A DNA stretch of 64,000 bases from Granulosicoccaceae sp. 1_MG-2023 (GTDB lineage: Bacteria > Pseudomonadota > Gammaproteobacteria > Granulosicoccales > Granulosicoccaceae). The notes beneath the pieces were generated by a model. That model was given only the letters and a program-made list of their open reading frames with translations, was not told the DNA's origin and did no database searches. Position numbers and translations under genes: made by a program. How positions within the stretch are numbered: position 1 is the stretch's first letter; the number at the start of each line of letters is the position of its first letter. This document shows positions 16,538 through 24,753 of the stretch, piece by piece. The DNA lies in assembly GCA_030546905.1 (NCBI GenBank), contig JAUOPI010000003.1, positions 62,001-126,000 on the forward strand, in the 5' to 3' direction.

Positions 16538-17458
16538 TCAGAAGGGGTCCCAGCTGAAAACATCGGCTGAACGGCTGAGCGGATAGAAATCCGCTTCGAA
16601 TGCCGGCAAAACACGACTCAGCACTGTCTCCGGTGTCCAGCCGTCACTGGTATGCGCAGCACGGAAGGGGCGCGGCTGGGTAAACAGAAAGATCTCGTTG
16701 TTACGCACGCCGAAGATCTGACCGGTGACATTTTTCGCCTCGTCGCTGCACAGCGACACTGCAAGTGTGGCGATCTTGTCCGGCGTCATTTGCTGAATCT
16801 TGGCCACCCGTGCCTTCTGCGCTTCATCATCTGTCGGGATAGTGCCGATCAGACGGCTCCAGGCAAAAGGTGCGATACAGTTTGAGGTCACACCGAAACG
16901 CTGCATATCCAGCGCCATGGATTTGGACAAACCGACTATGCCCATTTTCGCTGCGGCATAGTTGGCCTGACCGAAGTTACCGATCAGCCCGGACGTGGAG
17001 GTCATATTGACAAAAGTACCACTGCCCTGCTCGCGGAAAATCGGCGCGGCGGCACGACTGACGTTAAACGTACCTTTCAGGTGCACAGCCAGCACCGCAT
17101 CAAAATCCGACTCGCTCATTTTGTGGAAGATCACATCGCGCAGATTGCCGGCGTTGTTGATCACACCATCGAGACGACCGAAGGTATCTATGGCCGACTG
17201 GACGATTTTCTGCCCGCCTTCCCATTCGGTGACGCTGTCGAAGTTGGCAAGCGCGTCCCCACCGGCTGCTTTGATCTCATCGACGACTTCCTGTGCCGGC
17301 GTTGCATCATTGCCTGAGCCATCGGCATTGCCGCCGATATCATTGACGACCACTTTGGCGCCTTTTGAGGCGAGCATCAGCGCTGTGGCACGGCCTATTC
17401 CGCGGCCTGCACCGGTGACCACAATAACTTTATCTTCAAGTAGCTTTTTATCGCTCAT
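16538..17458 (-). CDS. MFE-2-type (3R)-hydroxyacyl-CoA dehydrogenase (SDR)
   Basis: Short-chain dehydrogenase of 306 residues, predicted to oxidise (3R)-hydroxyacyl-CoA with NAD+. It has the cofactor motif TGAGRGIG (15-22), NNAG (101-104) and the catalytic Y167-x3-K171 in NYAAAK with Ser near 154-156. VVVNDIGG and the DSV segment near residue 74 are marks of the peroxisomal HSD17B4 dehydrogenase domain. The C-terminal extension after residue 225 (RNNEIFLFTQPRP, EADFYPLSRSADVF) is longer than in classical SDRs. GGGAGGG lies just before ATG 17458. It is the partner of the MaoC hydratase downstream. Confidence 0.9.
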   Translation of the reverse strand: MSDKKLLEDKVIVVTGAGRGIGRATALMLASKGAKVVVNDIGGNADGSGNDATPAQEVVDEIKAAGGDALANFDSVTEWEGGQKIVQSAIDTFGRLDGVINNAGNLRDVIFHKMSESDFDAVLAVHLKGTFNVSRAAAPIFREQGSGTFVNMTSTSGLIGNFGQANYAAAKMGIVGLSKSMALDMQRFGVTSNCIAPFAWSRLIGTIPTDDEAQKARVAKIQQMTPDKIATLAVSLCSDEAKNVTGQIFGVRNNEIFLFTQPRPFRAAHTSDGWTPETVLSRVLPAFEADFYPLSRSADVFSWDPF

Positions 17459-17552
17459 AGAACCCTCCCACGGGGCAGTACGTTGTTTTGATTATTGATA
17501 TAAGGCGATGGCGCACCCACGGCGCACACTGTGTTTGCGGCAAGCCGGACAC

Positions 17553-19220
17553 TCAGGCCCGGCTGACCAGTGTTCTTGCAATGACTTTCAGGGCCAGGGT
17601 TTCTTCGGCCCCTTCAAAAATCGATAACACCCGGGCGTCGACAAAGTAGCGACTGACCGCGCTTTCCTCGGCGTAACCCATGCCACCGTGTATCTGCATG
17701 GCTTCACGGGTGACCCACTCGGCGGCGCGGCAACTGAAGAGCTTGACCAGACTGGCTTCCATCTGCCCCTCGCCCTTGTCCATCATGCGTGCGACCGCAT
17801 AGCTGAACTGACGTGAGGCAGTCAGCGTGGCCATCATGCGACCGAGCTTGACCAGCGTGAGCTGATAATCGCCGACCGGTTTGCCGAAAACCTTGCGGTC
17901 CCGGGCGTAACTCAGCGCCATATCGAAAGCGGCCTGCATCACCCCGGTAGCGCGCGCTGCGGTCTGAATCCGGCCACCGGAAAAACCGGCCATGGTGAAG
18001 TAAAAGCCTTTGCCAAGCCCGTCCTCGCCGCCGATCAGGCAATCGGCCGGAACAAAGTAATCCTCGAAAAACACATCGTAGGAATGCATACCGCGATAGC
18101 CCAGGGTGGCAATAGCCTTGCCCTGAATGACGCCGCCGCCGGTCTGTTGATGGCGGAACTCATGGCCTGCGGCCGGCGGTTTTTCCACCAGAAACAGGCT
18201 CAGACCTTTGTGCCCGGCATGCGGGTCGTTGGCGGTGCGCGCCATGGTCACAAGCAAACCGGCCTTACCGGCAAAGGTGCACCAGGTTTTACTGCCGTTC
18301 AGTACCCAGCCACCTTCTGCAGGCGTGGCCCTCAGCCCCAGAGAGGCGACATCCGAGCCGTAGTTGGGCTCGGTAATGGCAATCGCACACAGGGTTTCGC
18401 CGCTGGCGATTGACGGCAACCACCTCGCCTGCTGAGCGGCGGTACCGCCTTGCAGCAAGGCTTTGGCTGCGATTTCGGGACGGGTAATCAGCGAACCGGC
18501 CGCGCCCAGGGAGGCTTTGGACAACTCTTCAGTGACCACAATCATGCCAAGGCTGTCATCATGCTCATCGGGCTGCAGCCCCCCGAAACGCTCGGGGATG
18601 CTGATACCGAAGCAGCCCAATTCCGCCGCCTGCGCAAGAATCGCATCCGGTACATCCAGATCCTGCCGGTGTATTTCCTCAGCCAGCGGCGCGACCACCT
18701 CCGCACCGAAACGGGCAAAGGCATCGCGGACCATTTCCTTGTCTTCGTCCAACAAGGTCGGCAGACGGCTGCCGCCGCGTTCGGTGACGGCCAGACCGAC
18801 AGAGGCGAGAAACTGTGCACTACCGTAGCGCTCGCGCAGCGCGCGCACATCCGTATCCGCATAAAGCGCGCAGACTGCAAGCGGGTCCAGTCCGGCATCT
18901 GTGGCACGGGCCAGCAGACGCTGCAGCACCGAACCGACAGCTTCGGCGCTGAATGCAAGCGCGGCATCCCTGGCCAGCGGGTCCAGACCGCCGGCCGCGG
19001 AGGCATAAGCACACACCTCACGCGCGGCACTCAGCTCCGCCGTGCAAAAAGCCAACTCGTAACAGCTGAGCTGGTGCTCATCGATCAGCTCGCCGTCGAG
19101 CCGGTCTCCGACGCTGGCCGCCGCCCTGATATTGCTCAGCGCCTGGCTGACAAAGTGGGCAGCCCTGGTGATGGCCGCACCGACAAGTTCAAGCTCGGCA
19201 CTGTATTGCGCGTCACTCAT
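17553..19220 (-). CDS. Acyl-CoA dehydrogenase, methylsuccinyl-CoA dehydrogenase (Mcd)-like
   Basis: A 555-residue ACAD, about 160 residues longer than usual. The extra N-terminus is a helical domain (DEHQLSCYELAFCTAELSAA) like that of (2S)-methylsuccinyl-CoA dehydrogenase of the ethylmalonyl-CoA pathway. The catalytic part also follows Mcd closely: NGSKTWCTFAGKAGLLV, GYRGMHSYDVFFEDYFVPAD, REAMQIHGGMGYAEESAVSR and SIFEGAEETLALKVIAR with the catalytic Glu near 536. Mcd converts methylsuccinyl-CoA to mesaconyl-CoA. The Mct-like gene in the same cluster is consistent with that, but crotonyl-CoA carboxylase/reductase is absent here. A larger 2-methyl-branched substrate is the main alternative. Confidence 0.85.
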   Translation of the reverse strand: MSDAQYSAELELVGAAITRAAHFVSQALSNIRAAASVGDRLDGELIDEHQLSCYELAFCTAELSAAREVCAYASAAGGLDPLARDAALAFSAEAVGSVLQRLLARATDAGLDPLAVCALYADTDVRALRERYGSAQFLASVGLAVTERGGSRLPTLLDEDKEMVRDAFARFGAEVVAPLAEEIHRQDLDVPDAILAQAAELGCFGISIPERFGGLQPDEHDDSLGMIVVTEELSKASLGAAGSLITRPEIAAKALLQGGTAAQQARWLPSIASGETLCAIAITEPNYGSDVASLGLRATPAEGGWVLNGSKTWCTFAGKAGLLVTMARTANDPHAGHKGLSLFLVEKPPAAGHEFRHQQTGGGVIQGKAIATLGYRGMHSYDVFFEDYFVPADCLIGGEDGLGKGFYFTMAGFSGGRIQTAARATGVMQAAFDMALSYARDRKVFGKPVGDYQLTLVKLGRMMATLTASRQFSYAVARMMDKGEGQMEASLVKLFSCRAAEWVTREAMQIHGGMGYAEESAVSRYFVDARVLSIFEGAEETLALKVIARTLVSRA

Positions 19221-19288
19221 GCTAGTTCTTCCTGACTCAGTGATATTCAGTGCCCGGGCGCGGTCTGATGCCCCCGGGCGCGGCGGGC

Positions 19289-20488
19289 TTACTCGTACCG
19301 TCCGATAATCGAGATACTGCAGATATTCTGGTGCGGAAAACCACCGAGATTGTGATTCAGCGCCAGTCTTGGATTATCCAACTGACGCGCGCCGGCACGA
19401 CCGTTAAATTGCAGGTAGTTCTCATAGATCATGCGCATACCCGAGGCACCGATCGGATGACCGAAACACTTGAGTCCGCCGTCGATCTGGCAAGGCAGAC
19501 GGCCGTCAGCATCAAAATCACCGTTGAGCACATCGCGCACAGCCTGGCCCGCATCTGACAGCTGCAGATCTTCCATGGTCACCAGCTCGGTAATCGAGAA
19601 GCAATCATGGACTTCCGTCATATCCAGCTCTTCACGCGGTTTGCTGATACCGGCTTCTTTGTAGGCTTTGTTTGCCGCTACCCGGGTGGTCTGGATATAG
19701 GACCCGTCCCACTGACTGAAACCGGCTTCTTCACCGTTGGACGCGGCCAGCTGCAAGGCCTTGACCGAAACCAGATCGCTTTTGCCCAGCGCACGGGCGA
19801 TTTCCGGCGTACACACAATCGCACAGGCAGCACCATCACTGACGCCACAGCAGTCATACAGACCGATCGGCTCGGCGATATAAGGCGCGTTCATGGCCTG
19901 CTCCTCGGAGATCTCACGCTGCAGGTGCGCCTTGGGATTTTTCGCGCCGTTGGCGTGGCTTTTTACGGAAATATGCGCCATGGCACGTTTCAGGTCCGCC
20001 GGGTCTATGCCGTACTTGGCGCGGTAGCCACTGGCCAGCTGGGCAAACGCGCCCGGCGCCGACAGATTCGGCCAGTACATATCGTTTTCAACACCGCGGG
20101 TGCGCTGAGGCAGACCGCCGTAACCGACGTCCTTGAGTTTCTCCACCCCCAGCGCCAGGGCAATATCGCAAGCCCCGGACGCCACCGCGTAAACCGCGCC
20201 GCGAAAAGCTTCGGTCCCCGTGGCACACATATTCTCGACCTTGGTTGCCGGGATATTGGGCAAACGCAACGCGATCGACAGCGGCAAGGCACTGGAACCG
20301 ACGTTATAAGCATCAATACCGGCCCCGAACCAGGCCATCTCAATCTGCTTTTTTTCGATACCGGCGTCCGCCAGCCCTTCTTCAAAAGCCTCTGACATCA
20401 GGTCGGCCGGACTTGCATCCCAGCGCTCGCCGAATTTGCTGCACCCCATTCCGAGGATCACTACCTTATCTTTGATTCCACTAGCCAT
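19289..20488 (-). CDS. SCP2/SCPx-type thiolase (acetyl-CoA acetyltransferase family)
   Basis: A 399-residue thiolase-fold enzyme predicted to cleave a 3-oxoacyl-CoA. The nucleophilic Cys is C88 in VENMCATGTEA. The second half has EVHDCFSITELV and GLKCFGHPIGASGMRM with the family His and Cys. The C-terminus reads LNHNLGGFPHQN, as in lipid-transfer-protein (Ltp/SCPx) thiolases that act on branched or sterol side chains. AGGTGA precedes ATG 20488. It lies directly downstream of a DUF35-bearing protein, and such thiolases often need a DUF35 partner (archaeal thiolase complexes, Ltp2-ChsH2). A retro-aldolase rather than thiolytic role cannot be excluded. Confidence 0.88.
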   Translation of the reverse strand: MASGIKDKVVILGMGCSKFGERWDASPADLMSEAFEEGLADAGIEKKQIEMAWFGAGIDAYNVGSSALPLSIALRLPNIPATKVENMCATGTEAFRGAVYAVASGACDIALALGVEKLKDVGYGGLPQRTRGVENDMYWPNLSAPGAFAQLASGYRAKYGIDPADLKRAMAHISVKSHANGAKNPKAHLQREISEEQAMNAPYIAEPIGLYDCCGVSDGAACAIVCTPEIARALGKSDLVSVKALQLAASNGEEAGFSQWDGSYIQTTRVAANKAYKEAGISKPREELDMTEVHDCFSITELVTMEDLQLSDAGQAVRDVLNGDFDADGRLPCQIDGGLKCFGHPIGASGMRMIYENYLQFNGRAGARQLDNPRLALNHNLGGFPHQNICSISIIGRYE

Positions 20489-20516
20489 TTCTTTTCACCT
20501 GTATTCGCTGCGTGTG

Positions 20517-21965
20517 TTAGTTCCGGACCGGAGTGGCTTTCCAGAAGTACTTCCGGAATCCGCGCTGGTTATCGAACTGCCGGATACGGAAATGCAGGGA
20601 AACTTCAGTCCCGGTATCCACGCTGCCCGGCTCCACCTCAGTGAAGTCCATCATCAGACGACCGCCACCTTCGAACTCCACCAGACCGAAATAGGCCGGC
20701 GGATTCCAGTCGAAGGTCAGCCGGTCAGCCGTCCAGGTCATCACACGCCCTCTGGCTTGTGCCAGCGGATGATCGTCCTGAGTGTCCAGAGCCCCGCACT
20801 CGGGGTTAATGCAATATTTCTCTTTCGGAATCTGCACGGTGCCACAGTTGCGGCATTTGCCGCCGACAAAGCCGGTCAGCAAATCCTTACGCCGGTACAT
20901 GGCCGCCAGATAGCTCTGTTTGTCCAGTTCGCCGCGTTTGCCTACATCGCGGTCGACCAGGTTGTTGGCGCTGAGGAATTTGTTGTAGTTGCTGTCTTCA
21001 CGACGACGAGCCAGCGCACCGCTGAAGCCGCTTGCCGGCTGCACCGAGGCAAGCGCATCGGTGGCACGCAATAACACCGCATCGGCGCCCTGACCAAAAC
21101 CGGTCAGCAGGATTAGCTCCCCGGGCTTGGCTTTTTCCAGAACTTCGGTGAGCATCAGGATCGGATGCGCCACACCGGTCACGCCCACATCAGCGATATG
21201 GTTATCGGCCAGTGCGTCGGCCTTGATGCCGATCTTCTTCGCCACGGCGGCCGGCGTGCGCGCCTGATCGGAGGCCAGAACGAAATGCGCGATATCGGCC
21301 GCTTTGACGCCGGTTTTTTCCAGCAACCGTCCCACCGCGAGCGGCACGCTTTTCAAAAAGCCTTCGTCACGAATCCAGCGCTCTTCCCACTCGTAGCTGA
21401 TCTGTGAATCCTCGCCACGGTAGTGATCGACAAAATCCGTGGCGTAGGTTTCACTGCCCAGATAGTCGGCAATCACATTCTCATCGCCGACCGCCACGGC
21501 CGCAGCGCCGTCGCCCCAGAGCATCTCCGAACGCGAGCCGCATTTGCTGCGACGGTGCTCGGAGGCCAGCAGCAAGGCGTTTGCGCCCGCTGCCGCACCG
21601 CCCTCAAGCAAGGAAATCAGCGCGGTCGTTGCCGCCCGTTGGGACGCGGCCACATCCATGGTGCGCAGGCTGCTGCCCATATTCATGGCCTCGCTCACCA
21701 CCACCGAGTTTTGCCGGTCAAGAAAAGGCAAAGTCGTTGAGGCGAGATACAGCGCATTGACCGGCGCGCCCTTCAGACCCGAGAGGCAATCGCGGCCGGC
21801 CTCCACAGCCATGGTGATGGTGTCTTCATCCCAGTTACAAACACTGCGCTCCCCTTTGGCCAGCGAGCGCAGTCCGGCATCAAACCAGTCATTGGCGTCG
21901 GCAATAGCGGACTTCTGCAAGCGGCTCCGGGGAATGTAGGCACCGTAGGCGGTAATACCAGACAT
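20517..21965 (-). CDS. Degenerate HMG-CoA-synthase-like domain fused to DUF35 (Zn-ribbon/OB-fold)
   Basis: A 482-residue two-part protein. Residues 1-305 follow archaeal-type HMG-CoA synthase (ITAYGAYIPRSRL at the start; AKPGELILLTGFGQGAD near 279-294). Aligned by hand, the catalytic Glu, Cys and His fall on T77, S108 and A231, so the domain is probably not a synthase. Residues 368-482 are a DUF35 module: zinc-ribbon cysteines C371, C374, C385 and C390, then an OB-fold strand set (YFGLVEFEGGGRLMMDF). It starts at ATG 21965 with AAGGAAGG upstream and is followed by the thiolase 28 bases later. A structural or substrate-handing partner of that thiolase is the best guess. Confidence 0.85.
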   Translation of the reverse strand: MSGITAYGAYIPRSRLQKSAIADANDWFDAGLRSLAKGERSVCNWDEDTITMAVEAGRDCLSGLKGAPVNALYLASTTLPFLDRQNSVVVSEAMNMGSSLRTMDVAASQRAATTALISLLEGGAAAGANALLLASEHRRSKCGSRSEMLWGDGAAAVAVGDENVIADYLGSETYATDFVDHYRGEDSQISYEWEERWIRDEGFLKSVPLAVGRLLEKTGVKAADIAHFVLASDQARTPAAVAKKIGIKADALADNHIADVGVTGVAHPILMLTEVLEKAKPGELILLTGFGQGADAVLLRATDALASVQPASGFSGALARRREDSNYNKFLSANNLVDRDVGKRGELDKQSYLAAMYRRKDLLTGFVGGKCRNCGTVQIPKEKYCINPECGALDTQDDHPLAQARGRVMTWTADRLTFDWNPPAYFGLVEFEGGGRLMMDFTEVEPGSVDTGTEVSLHFRIRQFDNQRGFRKYFWKATPVRN

Positions 21966-22040
21966 ATGATTTCCTTCCTTTCTTGTTATGCAAGTGCGCC
22001 ACAGTCGGGCCGCGGCGCAATCGCTGGTTTAACGGGTCAC

Positions 22041-23180
22041 TCAGAGAGAACGGGCAATAACCAGTTTCATCACCTCGGAAGCGCCGCCGTAGATACGGCG
22101 CACACGCGCATCGACAAACATGCGGGAAATCGGGTATTCAGCCATATAGCCGTAGCCGCCGAATAACTGCAGGCACTTATCAACCACCACGCCTTCGTTC
22201 TCGGTCGTCCACAGCTTGGCCATAGCGCCTGCCTCGGGACTTAACTCACCGCGGGCGCATTTGCTGATGCACTGATCGAGAAAAGCCCAGCCCACTTCGA
22301 GATTGGTTTTCAGTTCTGCGAGGGTAAATTGGGTGTTCTGAAACTCAGCCAATGTCTTGCCGAACATCTTGCGTTCTTTGACATAGTCATTGGTGATATC
22401 GAAAGCGCGCTGGGCTTCGGCCTGGGCGCGGCAGGCAATGGTGATGCGCTCACGCGGCAGCTCACGCATCATCATGGCAAAGCCTTTGCCTTCTTCGCCG
22501 ACCAGATTGGACACGGGCACACGCACATCCTGGAAAAACATTTCCGAGGTATCGGCAGCCTTCTGACCGATTTTGTCGAGGTTGCGGCCACGTTCGAAGC
22601 CGGCCCGGTCGGCTTCGACGATAATCATGCTGATGCCATGCGCCCCCTTACCCGGCTCCGTCACACAGGCCAGCAGCACAAAATCGGCGTTTTGCCCGTT
22701 GGTGATATAGGTTTTCTGGCCATTGATGACATACTCATCACCGTCGCGTACCGCCGAGGTACGGATGGCTTTCAGGTCACTGCCGGCGCCCGGCTCGGTC
22801 ATGCCGATGGCGGCGATCACCTCACCGCTGACCATGCCCGGCAGCCAACGCTGCTTCTGTTCCTCAGTGGCCGCATTCAGCAGGTAATAAGCAACGATGT
22901 CGGCACTGACTGAAAAGCCAACACTGGCACCACCTATGGCATAACCGGTTTCTTCCGAGAGCACCATGTTATAAAGAAAGTCCGCGCCCGGACCGCCGTA
23001 CTCCTCCGGCACACCGCAGCAAAGAAACCCGTTCTCACCGGCTTTGCGCCAGAACGCCTTGGGCACGATACCGTCCTTTTCCCATTGCGCGATATTCGGT
23101 TCGAGCTCTGCACGGAAAAAACGACGCGCGTTTTCACGGAACAACTCGTGATCGCGGCTGTAGATCGAACGGTTCTGCAT
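22041..23180 (-). CDS. Acyl-CoA dehydrogenase
   Basis: A standard-length ACAD of 379 residues. It has the flavin loop GMTEPGAGSDLKAIRTSA (near residue 130), YVINGQKTYITNG and FQDVRVPVSNLVGEEGKGF. The C-terminal QLFGGYGYMAEYPISRMFVD is followed by RRIYGGASEVMKLVIAR. The usual IYEGT is IYGGA, so the base may be supplied elsewhere, as in isovaleryl-CoA-type or long-chain ACADs. The start was moved to ATG 23180 (MQNRSIYSRDHELFR), because GAGG precedes it and the 37 residues upstream are unlike any ACAD. It is the first gene of the leftward cluster, divergent from the LysR regulator. Confidence 0.9.
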   Translation of the reverse strand: MQNRSIYSRDHELFRENARRFFRAELEPNIAQWEKDGIVPKAFWRKAGENGFLCCGVPEEYGGPGADFLYNMVLSEETGYAIGGASVGFSVSADIVAYYLLNAATEEQKQRWLPGMVSGEVIAAIGMTEPGAGSDLKAIRTSAVRDGDEYVINGQKTYITNGQNADFVLLACVTEPGKGAHGISMIIVEADRAGFERGRNLDKIGQKAADTSEMFFQDVRVPVSNLVGEEGKGFAMMMRELPRERITIACRAQAEAQRAFDITNDYVKERKMFGKTLAEFQNTQFTLAELKTNLEVGWAFLDQCISKCARGELSPEAGAMAKLWTTENEGVVVDKCLQLFGGYGYMAEYPISRMFVDARVRRIYGGASEVMKLVIARSL

Positions 23181-23330
23181 AAAACTAGACCTCACTGTAC
23201 GTTGGCTCAGGCCCGCAGGCGGCACCACAGCGCAAGAACGTCTGCGCACCGGAACGCGGTTAATACCGGATGAAAGCCACGGTATCAGCAAGGCATACCG
23301 ACAACAATTAGCTACTTTTTATATGTTCAA

Positions 23331-23349
23331 TAGCTTTTAGGCATAGCTA
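23331..23349 (+). promoter_or_regulatory. Candidate LysR-type operator, site 2
   Basis: The element TAGCTTTTAGGCATAGCTA, with perfect TAGCT/AGCTA ends, lies between the divergent ACAD (start 23180) and LysR (start 23437) genes. It shares 13 of 19 positions with the site at 9831-9849. Forty bases to its left, GGCATACC (23292-23299) is the reverse complement of GGTATGCC inside site 1. The layout fits an autoregulated LysR promoter. No binding evidence is available from sequence alone. Confidence 0.45.
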
Positions 23350-23436
23350 AACCCGAAAGAAACCTTATCTGTTTCCTACAAAGCTGGTATAGAGTAGGGA
23401 AAATAAATAATTTCTTGTTATAGAAGAGACAGCCCC

Positions 23437-24462
23437 ATGCCCTTCAACCTCAACATTGACCTGCGCCAGCTCAACACCTTCCTGACGGTTGCCGACACCG
23501 GCAGCTTCAGTCGCGCCTCGGAAAAACTCTTCGTCGCACAGCCCGCATTGAGCCGCCAGATCCGCATGCTCGAAGAAGCCCTGAATGTCGAGGTGTTTGT
23601 GCGCCACGGGCGTGGCGTGGTGATGACCGCAGCCGGCGAGCTGCTTTATGAACGGGCGCGCGACCTGCTGCAAAGTCTGGAACGCACACAGGCTGACGTC
23701 ACCGCGGTGGCCGGCGAAGTTACCGGACAGGTGGTGCTGGGCTTGCTGCCGACAGTCACGCACACCTTCTCCGGCACCATTGTCGAGCAATACCGCAAGC
23801 ACTTCCCCCAGGTACATCTGGCGGTGCGCTCGGCCATGAGCGGCACCTTGCAGCAGATGGTCATGCAACACCGCGCCAATATCGCCATTTCCTATAACCA
23901 CGCCAACCACAAAAATCTCCGTTACCGGCCCCTGCTCGAAGAACGGCTTTATCTGATATCGGCAACCGACACCAAGGCAGCCAAACGCTCGGAAATCACG
24001 CTCGAAGAAGTGCTCGACCTGCCGCTGGTCATGCCGGAAGACAAGCACGGCTTGCGGGTGGCCATGGAGAAAGAAGCCGCCGAACGCAAAAAGACCCTCA
24101 ATGTGCCGCTGGAAGTGAGCGCATGGCCGATGCTGCCGGATATGGTCCGCCGCGGCCTGGGCTACACCATTCTGTCATCGGCGGCGGTGCACGATATGAC
24201 ACAACGCCATGAAGTGGTCGCCGTACCGATTACCTCACCGGAGATCAAGCGCACCCTGTCGCTGGTCACGCCCACCGACCTGCCCTCCTCGGTGGCCACC
24301 ACCAAACTCGCTGAGATCATCATGCAGCAGGTCGCCGAGCATGTGCAGGCCGGCACCTGGAACGGCAAGCTGTTGTTCGACCCGGCACGAATCGAACAAT
24401 CCGTGTGTGATTCGGGCAGCCAGTCCCGCAAAAGCCGCATAGCAAAGGAAATTACCGAATAA
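23437..24462 (+). CDS. LysR-family transcriptional regulator
   Basis: A 341-residue regulator with an N-terminal winged helix-turn-helix (LRQLNTFLTVADTGSFSRAS, ending near residue 65) and a periplasmic-binding-like effector domain (VLGLLPTVTHTFSGTIVEQY onward). The C-terminal tail of about 30 residues is longer than usual. It is transcribed away from the ACAD-thiolase-racemase cluster and next to etfBA, the arrangement typical of a LysR that controls the divergent operon. A CoA ester or free acid of the degraded compound is the likely effector. Candidate binding sites are at 23331-23349 and 9831-9849. Confidence 0.9.
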   Translation: MPFNLNIDLRQLNTFLTVADTGSFSRASEKLFVAQPALSRQIRMLEEALNVEVFVRHGRGVVMTAAGELLYERARDLLQSLERTQADVTAVAGEVTGQVVLGLLPTVTHTFSGTIVEQYRKHFPQVHLAVRSAMSGTLQQMVMQHRANIAISYNHANHKNLRYRPLLEERLYLISATDTKAAKRSEITLEEVLDLPLVMPEDKHGLRVAMEKEAAERKKTLNVPLEVSAWPMLPDMVRRGLGYTILSSAAVHDMTQRHEVVAVPITSPEIKRTLSLVTPTDLPSSVATTKLAEIIMQQVAEHVQAGTWNGKLLFDPARIEQSVCDSGSQSRKSRIAKEITE

Positions 24463-24753
24463 ACCCGCCCGGGCCTGAAACCTATACCGCCTGTTTATAG
24501 CGTTTATCAAATATAGATAATTGTTGAACCCTTCCTTCGCTGATAGCGTGTAATCCGGTGTGGCGCAGCGCACCGGTCCGACCCTGAGCTGGCGCCGGTC
24601 AGTGTCCAGGGCTTTTAATCACAACTACAAGCCCGTCACTGCCCCCCGAAACACCGAAAACAGCGCCACCGGCATGCCGGACACTAAACGGCCGTCACGG
24701 ACCAGGCAGCACCGGCAACAGACGCCATCTTTTACATTAAAACGGAGAGACGA
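24463..24753. other. Intergenic region upstream of etfBA
   Basis: This 291-base stretch has no convincing gene. Bases 24480-24530 are AT-rich and may hold the etfB promoter, for example TTGAAC near 24522, but no -10 box lies at optimal distance. A GC-rich CCGGTG/CACCGG inverted repeat follows at about 24556-24577. The etfB ribosome-binding site GGAGAG is near 24744. Confidence 0.5.

Noticed and set aside
19607..20395. A 262-residue open frame antisense to the thiolase
   Set aside because: It is a mirror of the thiolase codons, has no ribosome-binding site and contains no known domain.
20517..21965. Reading this gene as a mevalonate-pathway HMG-CoA synthase
   Set aside because: The catalytic Glu, Cys and His are all replaced, no other mevalonate gene is present, and the context is acyl-CoA breakdown.
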